From Bacillota bacterium (GTDB taxonomy: Bacteria; Bacillota; Clostridia; Lachnospirales; Lachnospiraceae), in the NCBI GenBank assembly GCA_023411225.1, contig JAEYPA010000103.1, forward strand, positions 1-10,533: DNA of 10,533 bases, in the 5' to 3' direction. Below, in pieces: positions 5,437-10,533 of the stretch (position 1 is the stretch's first letter; every line of letters starts with the position of its first letter). The notes below the pieces were generated by a model. It was not told where the DNA came from, did no database searches, and saw nothing but the letters and a program-made list of their open reading frames with translations. The translations under genes and the position numbers were made by a program.

Positions 5437-7254
5437 TTATTCTAGAGTGCGTTTTGGTATTGTTATCGTTACCTCGCAACCTACCCCTTCCGTGCTTTCA
5501 TAAGAAAGACCATATTTCTTTCCATATAGAAGTTGTAGACGATTGTGAATATTATAGATTGCAATATTACTTCCTCGTGAAGAGGTATGGGAGTTAACCG
5601 TAAGAATCCGACTGAGAATGTCAGCAGGAATACCTATTCCATCATCCGACACAAGGATGTAAATGTCATCATTTTCCTCCCATCCTGTAATTACTATGGT
5701 TCCTTTTTTTGTAGGTTTTTCCAAAATACCATGGAGGATGGAATTCTCAACAATTGGTTGCAAAGTTAATTTTGGAATCTGGTAACGCGTCAGTTCATCA
5801 GGCATATCTATTACAAAATCAATAGAACTTGGAAAACGCAGATTCTGTAATGCGGTGTATATATTAACATGTTCAAATTCCTCTTTAATAGTTCCAATAT
5901 TCTTTTTGTGACTTAAGGTCAGCCGATAGAAATAGGCTAACTGTTGAATCACAGTACTCGCTTCCTCTGGTTTATTCTGTAACACCATCCAGTTAATGAC
6001 ATCCATCATATTATAAAGAAAATGAGGATTGATTTGTGCCTGAAGAGCATTGAATTCGGACATACGAAGGTCTTCTGCGGTTTGTTGCTGTTTTCTGGTC
6101 AACTCATCCATACGGTTTGTCATGTAGTTGTAGGTGGTAATCAATTCCCCAACCTCATCCTGTGATCTAGGAGCTGGAAGGGGTTTGGGATATTCGGATC
6201 TTACTTTAGACATCTGAGATGTCAAATTATGAAGTCGATGAATGATGGAACGGCTTTGAAATAGGGAGATAATGATGGCAATGAAGATACTGAATAGACT
6301 AATTAGTAAAAACAATTTGGCCACATTATTGCCTATATCAATTAGAGGATCTCTTGGAATTACCGTAACCATAAACCAGTCGGCTGCTTTGATATAGTAC
6401 ATTGCAATATAGACACGATTTCCTGCAACATCCTTCTCTATAAAATTGTTAGAGGACATCAGTGAGTCTTTAAGATTGCTATAATTAATGTAATACATAC
6501 CTGATAAAGAGGCATCTGTAGTGGATACAATGGAGTCTCTTTCGTTTATTATGAATGATACACTGTCGGTAATGGTAATAGCATCAGTCAGTATCTGGGA
6601 GTATACTTTCGAGGAATAATAGAGCACCAGATAAATATAATGTGTTTCACCATTTATTATGATAGGAGTACGATAGATATAAGCACAATCAGCATAGGTG
6701 GCTTTTTCCTGGGTACCCAGATACATTGCTGGACAGTATAAAGAAGATGAATTCTGCGACTTCATAATTCCATACCAGTAGGTTCCTTTGATTACTGATG
6801 CTGGAAGAAATAGGTTTTTAGAACTATCTTGTTCAAAAAAATTAAAGTCGTTTTCTGGCAAGTCACAGTAGATTCGAATGGCTGAGAGCTTTGAGTATTT
6901 GACAAAGTTTTTTATATAAGCAGCAAATTCATAGGCTTCAGTAGTAGTTGCCATAGAGGAATACGGTTGTGTTGCAGAAGATAAAAAGAGATCATGATAG
7001 TATTGCTGCGAACATATGTCAGTGGTATAACTAGTGATGGTATTCAGAGTGTCTGTAATTTGAGGCGCAATGGTAATGGTCTCTTGCTGCTCACTTCTTA
7101 TTGTGTCTGAGATAATCATATCATACAAACGGCTGGAAAACATAGAGGCGAATGTAACAGCAGGAATAAGTGCAGCTAAGAGAATAGAAATTGTGATTTT
7201 AATTCGAATGCTTAAGTTGTTATATTTATAAAAAATATGTTTGATTGGTCTCAT
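5437..7254 (-). CDS. YesM-type sensor histidine kinase
   Basis: A 605-residue membrane kinase. Layout: cytoplasmic N-terminus; membrane helix about 19-40; a large extracellular domain about 41-310, probably a Cache-type ligand sensor; a second membrane helix about 313-333; HAMP about 334-390; then the His_kinase core. The phospho-accepting histidine is His411 in NPHFLYN (409-415). The ATP-binding part shows PIVENSILHG (N box, 500-509), DDGIGIP (537-543) and GSNIAIYNIHNRL (561-573). Kinases of this class typically sense extracellular sugars, sometimes through a sugar-binding protein, and phosphorylate an AraC-type response regulator. The ATG at 7254 overlaps the regulator's TGA (ATGA), so the pair is translationally coupled. 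All key residues are present. The actual signal is unknown, but the divergent sugar ABC operon points to a carbohydrate. Confidence 0.93.
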   Translation of the reverse strand: MRPIKHIFYKYNNLSIRIKITISILLAALIPAVTFASMFSSRLYDMIISDTIRSEQQETITIAPQITDTLNTITSYTTDICSQQYYHDLFLSSATQPYSSMATTTEAYEFAAYIKNFVKYSKLSAIRIYCDLPENDFNFFEQDSSKNLFLPASVIKGTYWYGIMKSQNSSSLYCPAMYLGTQEKATYADCAYIYRTPIIINGETHYIYLVLYYSSKVYSQILTDAITITDSVSFIINERDSIVSTTDASLSGMYYINYSNLKDSLMSSNNFIEKDVAGNRVYIAMYYIKAADWFMVTVIPRDPLIDIGNNVAKLFLLISLFSIFIAIIISLFQSRSIIHRLHNLTSQMSKVRSEYPKPLPAPRSQDEVGELITTYNYMTNRMDELTRKQQQTAEDLRMSEFNALQAQINPHFLYNMMDVINWMVLQNKPEEASTVIQQLAYFYRLTLSHKKNIGTIKEEFEHVNIYTALQNLRFPSSIDFVIDMPDELTRYQIPKLTLQPIVENSILHGILEKPTKKGTIVITGWEENDDIYILVSDDGIGIPADILSRILTVNSHTSSRGSNIAIYNIHNRLQLLYGKKYGLSYESTEGVGCEVTITIPKRTLE

Positions 7255-8819
7255 TTTCTAATTACCTGATCTCGATATTCTGATGGAGAAAGTCCTGTAT
7301 ATTTGCGGAAACTCTTTCCAAAGTAGTTGCCATCACTATATCCAACACTACTGGATATCTCACTGATTCGATTCCTTGGGTCAGCCAAAAGCTGTTTGGC
7401 TTTTGTCATACGGAATTCTGTAATATATTGATTTAGTGTCATACCTGTCTCATTCTTAAAAAAGGTACAGGCATAGGAGGTAGATAAATTAGCATACTCG
7501 CTAATAGATTTTACAGATAAACCTGTGTCCTGATAATGCAGGCTGACATATTCTCTGATCATATAAATTAGGCTATTTTCTGGTTTACTGTCTTTTTTGC
7601 TGGAAAAATAGTCCTTTGTCTTTTCTATTAGAGTAGCGTGTAACTGATGGAAAGAGAAGCATTTATCCATAATATCCATTATGTTACTTTGACTTTCCAA
7701 ACAAAAGTCAGGGCTCATCTGATGTTTCTTACGCATTTTATATAAAGCGGAGAACATGTCATAGTACAATCCTTTTAATTGGTTGATAAGTATCCCTTTG
7801 CTATAGGAAAGCTGATGTTCCAGAGCATTGAGAGAATCCGTGATTTCCATTTCATTGTTATCCTCTAAGGCTGATAGGTAATGGGAGACTTCTTTTGTAA
7901 CATCTAGCACATTGATGGTCACAAGCGTCGCTACTTTTTCACGGCTAAGTATGGTACCTGGTTCAAAGAAAAAGCTACTTTGCAAAGCAATTACAGCTGT
8001 GGTGTATGAATTATAGGCATTGTTGATTCCTTCTACTATATCTCCTATAGATATATAAAACTCTTCTAAAAAAGAAAAGATTTCAAATAATTTTTTGGCA
8101 ATGAGCTGTTGAGTATTGTTAGAGAAAGAATGAACGCCGTATATGTGAAGTACCACGTGATGAATACGTTTTTCACTATAAATCACATGGAGATGCATAT
8201 TAGATAGAAATTTTTTGAGTGTCAAATAGGCTGAAGATAAGTTGAGAGCTTCATTCGTTTTCTCATTGAATTTTATTATATATGTACAGATATACTTAAA
8301 TTTCTTAATGGCATAATATGAATTATATTGTTCACATAAAGAGTCAATGGATTCCTTGCTACTTGCATATGGAATTGTTAACGAGTAAGCTAACTGCGTT
8401 GCAACGCGATCTTTGTCTTTGTTTGTAGCTGAGGATTGTATCTTTAGTTTTGCTATTTGCGCGATTGCCGTTTGAATGCTTTCTTGTATTTCTTTTGGAT
8501 TAATGGGTTTTTCAATATAGTTAATGACCTTAAGCTTGATAGCTGCTTTTAAGTATTCTTTGTCTGAGTACCCACTCATAAAGATAGCGGATACATCTGG
8601 GATGAATTGTTCAATCTGTTTAAGCATTGTAATACCATCCATTTGTGGCATACGTACGTCACATAGTATGATATCAGGTAAATATTTACGTGCAGCCTCA
8701 AGACCATGGACTCCATCATCTGCTTGATAGATTTCAGTAATACCAAGTTTTTCCCAATCGATTAAGGAGATTAACCCATTACGTGTAAGTTCTTCGTCAT
8801 CTACAATTAACAATTTCAT
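7251..8819 (-). CDS. YesN-type response regulator with AraC DNA-binding domain
   Basis: A 522-residue cytoplasmic regulator. The receiver domain (about 1-120) starts MKLLIVDDEE, with acidic pocket Asp7/Asp8, phosphorylation site Asp54 in CDVRMPQMDG, Ser82 and Lys104 (EKP). A long middle linker of about 300 residues, usual for this subfamily, leads to a C-terminal AraC double helix-turn-helix at about 420-522, with GLSVKSISEYANLSTSYACTFF, TLNQYITEFRMTKAKQLL and VGYSDGNYFGKSFRKYTGLSPSEYR. The start is set at ATG 8819 rather than the GTG nine bases upstream, because GAGG at 8831-8828 is spaced for the ATG and the GTG overlaps that site. It is expected to be activated by the adjacent kinase and to regulate the divergent sugar transporter operon; that target is inferred from position. 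Confidence 0.93.
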   Translation of the reverse strand: MKLLIVDDEELTRNGLISLIDWEKLGITEIYQADDGVHGLEAARKYLPDIILCDVRMPQMDGITMLKQIEQFIPDVSAIFMSGYSDKEYLKAAIKLKVINYIEKPINPKEIQESIQTAIAQIAKLKIQSSATNKDKDRVATQLAYSLTIPYASSKESIDSLCEQYNSYYAIKKFKYICTYIIKFNEKTNEALNLSSAYLTLKKFLSNMHLHVIYSEKRIHHVVLHIYGVHSFSNNTQQLIAKKLFEIFSFLEEFYISIGDIVEGINNAYNSYTTAVIALQSSFFFEPGTILSREKVATLVTINVLDVTKEVSHYLSALEDNNEMEITDSLNALEHQLSYSKGILINQLKGLYYDMFSALYKMRKKHQMSPDFCLESQSNIMDIMDKCFSFHQLHATLIEKTKDYFSSKKDSKPENSLIYMIREYVSLHYQDTGLSVKSISEYANLSTSYACTFFKNETGMTLNQYITEFRMTKAKQLLADPRNRISEISSSVGYSDGNYFGKSFRKYTGLSPSEYRDQVIRK

Positions 8820-8852
8820 CCTTAGCACCTCATTTTATCATCTTTTTGCTTA

Positions 8853-8881
8853 ATCATATCTTACACCTATTAAAAATGCAA
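8853..8881 (-). promoter_or_regulatory. Candidate promoter of the response regulator-kinase operon
   Basis: On the minus strand, TTGCAT (8881-8876) and TATGAT (8858-8853) are separated by exactly 17 bases, a reasonable sigma-A pair (4/6 and 5/6 matches). The start point would fall near 8846, leaving a short leader to the ATG at 8819. The -35 box overlaps the GCAATAT direct repeat. Confidence 0.5.
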
Positions 8882-8893
8882 TATACGCAATAT
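8878..8893. promoter_or_regulatory. Direct repeat GCAATAT, putative operator
   Basis: GCAATAT occurs at 8878-8884 and 8887-8893, a 9-base period, in the region between the divergent regulator and transporter genes. It overlaps the proposed -35 box of the regulator and lies about 95-110 bases before the transporter gene. AraC-type regulators commonly bind directly repeated half-sites, so this could be a site for the response regulator; it could also be chance in AT-rich DNA. Confidence 0.3.
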
Positions 8894-8950
8894 GAAAATT
8901 TTTACCTAACATCAAAAGAAAATACCATTTTATAAATAAATTATGAATGA

Positions 8951-8959
8951 TATTATAAA
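8951..8959 (+). promoter_or_regulatory. Possible -10 region of the sugar ABC operon
   Basis: TATTATAAA contains two overlapping -10-like hexamers (TATTAT, TATAAA) about 28-36 bases before the GTG start. No recognisable -35 box is found at normal spacing, which would fit a promoter that depends on an activator such as the adjacent response regulator. Weak evidence in an AT-rich stretch. Confidence 0.3.
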
Positions 8960-8986
8960 AACATAGAAATTAAAGGAGGAATTAAT

Positions 8987-10501
8987 GTGTCCGATTTTAT
9001 ATTGGAGTTAAAAGGGATAACAAAGATTTTTCCGGGCGTTAAGGCATTGAATCAGGTTCATTTTCAACTAAAACCTGGCGAAATACATGCACTTATGGGG
9101 GAAAATGGTGCTGGAAAATCTACTTTTATTAAAGTAATTACTGGAGTACATAGAGCCGAAGAAGGTGAGATATTCTTAAACGGTAAGAAGGTAGATTTTA
9201 AAGGACCAAGAGATGCACAGGCAGCAGGGATTGCAGCTGTGTACCAACATCCTACTTCGTACCCGGACCTTACAGTTACTGAGAATATTTTTATGAACCA
9301 TGAGATTAAGAAACATGGAGTAATTCAATGGAAAGAAATGAATCGTCAAGCTAAGGCGTATCTGGAACAGTTGGATGCTGATTTTAAAGAAACAGTAGAA
9401 ATGGGAAGCCTTAGTGTAGCACAACAGCAGATGGTAGAAATCGTGAAAGCTATTTCTACTCATGCAAGAATCATTATATTAGATGAGCCTACAGCAGCAC
9501 TTACTGCAAGCGAATCTGAGAAGCTATATCGTATTGTAGAAAAATTAAGAGATGATGGTGTTTCTATCATATTCATTTCACATAAATTTGAAGATATGTA
9601 TAGGCTTGCTTCAAGAGTTACTGTATTTCGAGATTCTAGGTATATTGGATCTTTCGATGTAGATAAGATTACCAATGCAGATTTGATTAAACATATGGTT
9701 GGACGAGAGGTTTCAGATATGTATCCAAAACCAGAAGTAAAGCCAGGCAAAGAAGTATTGAGAATAGAGCATTTATCTAGAACAGGGTACTTTAAGGACA
9801 TTTCTTTGCATGTACGTGCTGGTGAGATTGTAGGACTAACCGGATTAGTAGGGGCAGGACGTACAGAGGTTATGGAAGCTGTCTGCGGTATCACGAAAGT
9901 AAGCCAAGGTAAGGTTTTCTTAGAAGATAAGGAGATTAAAATTAAGAATCCGACAGATGCCAGAGATGCAGGTATCATTCTCCTTCCAGAGGATAGGCAA
10001 AAAACAGGACTGATTATGTCATGGGGATTAGGAAGGAATGTCACACTTCCAATTATTAATAAGTTTAGTAAATATGGAATCCTGGATGAAAAAGCAGAAT
10101 GTGAATTGGCTAAAAAGCTATTGGAGGAAGTAGATACGAAGGCTATTACGGTATTTGATCCCGCTAGTTCTCTTTCAGGTGGTAACCAACAAAAAGTAGT
10201 AGTTGCCAAAGCACTTGCTCAAGATAATATGAAGGTAGTTATTATGGATGAGCCGACAAAAGGTGTAGATGTAGGAGCTAAAGCAGAGATATATCAGATT
10301 ATGGGAGAGTTGGCGCAGAAAGGATATGCAATTATTATGATTTCTTCTGAAATGCCTGAAATCATAGGAATGAGTGACCGAGTATATATAATGTGTAATG
10401 GTCATCTTACTGGTGAACTTGATAGAAGTGAACTTTCACAGGAAGTTATTCTTGAACACGCCATGGAAAATAGTAAAGGTACGAAGGAGGGCGTGGAATA
10501 A
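8987..10501 (+). CDS. Sugar ABC transporter ATP-binding protein, RbsA/MglA/XylG-like
   Basis: A 504-residue protein with two fused ATPase domains, the usual length and form for ribose/galactose/xylose-type importers. Domain 1: Walker A GENGAGKST (38-46), Q-loop Gln87 in VYQHPTSYPDLTVTEN, signature LSVAQQQMVEI (142-152), Walker B IIILDEPTAAL (162-172), His199. Domain 2: the family's altered Walker A GLVGAGRTE (286-294), EDRQKTG (335-341), signature LSGGNQQKV (396-404) and Walker B VVIMDEPTKGVDVG (417-430). The family energises sugar uptake at the inner face of the membrane. The start is GTG at 8987, preceded by AAAGGAGGA at 8972-8980; an overlapping ATG at 8985 is out of frame and stops after eight codons. 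The stop overlaps the next start by one base. It is divergent from the two-component system that likely controls it. Substrate is unknown. Confidence 0.95.
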   Translation: MSDFILELKGITKIFPGVKALNQVHFQLKPGEIHALMGENGAGKSTFIKVITGVHRAEEGEIFLNGKKVDFKGPRDAQAAGIAAVYQHPTSYPDLTVTENIFMNHEIKKHGVIQWKEMNRQAKAYLEQLDADFKETVEMGSLSVAQQQMVEIVKAISTHARIIILDEPTAALTASESEKLYRIVEKLRDDGVSIIFISHKFEDMYRLASRVTVFRDSRYIGSFDVDKITNADLIKHMVGREVSDMYPKPEVKPGKEVLRIEHLSRTGYFKDISLHVRAGEIVGLTGLVGAGRTEVMEAVCGITKVSQGKVFLEDKEIKIKNPTDARDAGIILLPEDRQKTGLIMSWGLGRNVTLPIINKFSKYGILDEKAECELAKKLLEEVDTKAITVFDPASSLSGGNQQKVVVAKALAQDNMKVVIMDEPTKGVDVGAKAEIYQIMGELAQKGYAIIMISSEMPEIIGMSDRVYIMCNGHLTGELDRSELSQEVILEHAMENSKGTKEGVE

Positions 10502-10533
10502 TGGAAAAAGAATCTATTTTGAAACGTATTACG
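10501..10533 (+). CDS. Start of the next operon gene, probably an ABC sugar permease (partial)
   Basis: ATG at 10501 overlaps the ATPase stop (TAATG) and has AAGGAGGG at 10484-10491. Only 11 codons (MEKESILKRIT) are visible. The short charged start resembles the cytoplasmic N-terminus of RbsC-type permeases, and the order ATPase-permease is standard in this family, so the identity rests on context. Confidence 0.6.
   Translation, partial: MEKESILKRIT

Noticed and set aside
5481..5497. CCTACCCCTTCCGTG resembling the right arm of the terminator
   Set aside because: It lies within the kinase coding sequence, matches imperfectly and has no pairing partner nearby; probably coincidence.
5397..5769. 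Two short plus-strand frames at 5397-5597 and 5587-5769
   Set aside because: They are shadows of the histidine kinase ATP-binding region; the first starts inside the terminator hairpin and neither resembles a protein family.
9460..10209. 249-codon open frame on the minus strand opposite the ABC ATPase
   Set aside because: It lies wholly antisense to a gene with intact Walker, signature and switch motifs, and its translation is rich in Ser/Thr/Ile/Leu with no recognisable domain.

Overview
The window looks like the chromosome of a low-GC, carbohydrate-degrading Firmicute, most likely a Lachnospiraceae/Clostridia relative. The support is AT-rich codon use, strong GGAGG ribosome binding sites, a YesM/YesN-type two-component system, an RbsA/RbsC-type sugar ABC transporter and several AraC-family regulators. 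The genus is an inference; no RNA marker gene is present.

Layout: (1) Bases 1-1860, + strand: the C-terminal end of an RbsC-type sugar permease, then a 498-residue sialate O-acetylesterase-type (SGNH/SASA) esterase without a signal peptide, in one apparent operon. (2) Bases 1893-3094, + strand: an AraC-family regulator with an unusual start region, then a ~100-residue ABM-like (dimeric alpha-beta barrel) protein. (3) Bases 3242-5382, + strand: a tightly overlapping trio of cupin-type AraC regulator, EamA/DMT transporter and DUF2000 protein. It is closed by a perfect 16-bp hairpin terminator whose stem contains the DUF2000 stop codon. (4) Bases 5437-8819, - strand: a YesN-type response regulator and a YesM-type histidine kinase, overlapping by ATGA. 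(5) Bases 8820-8986: a divergent promoter region with a 9-bp-phased direct repeat. (6) Bases 8987 to the end, + strand: a two-domain sugar ABC ATPase and the first 11 codons of the next gene, presumably a permease.

Likely logic: the membrane kinase probably senses an extracellular sugar signal (possibly through a binding protein encoded outside the window). The AraC-type response regulator would then switch on the divergent sugar ABC operon. The esterase beside the left-hand permease would remove acetyl groups from imported sugars or oligosaccharides in the cytoplasm. The middle block (regions 2 and 3) holds two independent 'regulator plus small effector' modules that do not obviously belong to sugar uptake. 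No CRISPR array, tRNA, rRNA, insertion sequence or phage gene was recognised, and there is no gene-free stretch over 300 bases. Most of the window belongs to known families; the points worth a second look are the AraC start anomaly, the AraC-EamA-DUF2000 module and the putative operators.
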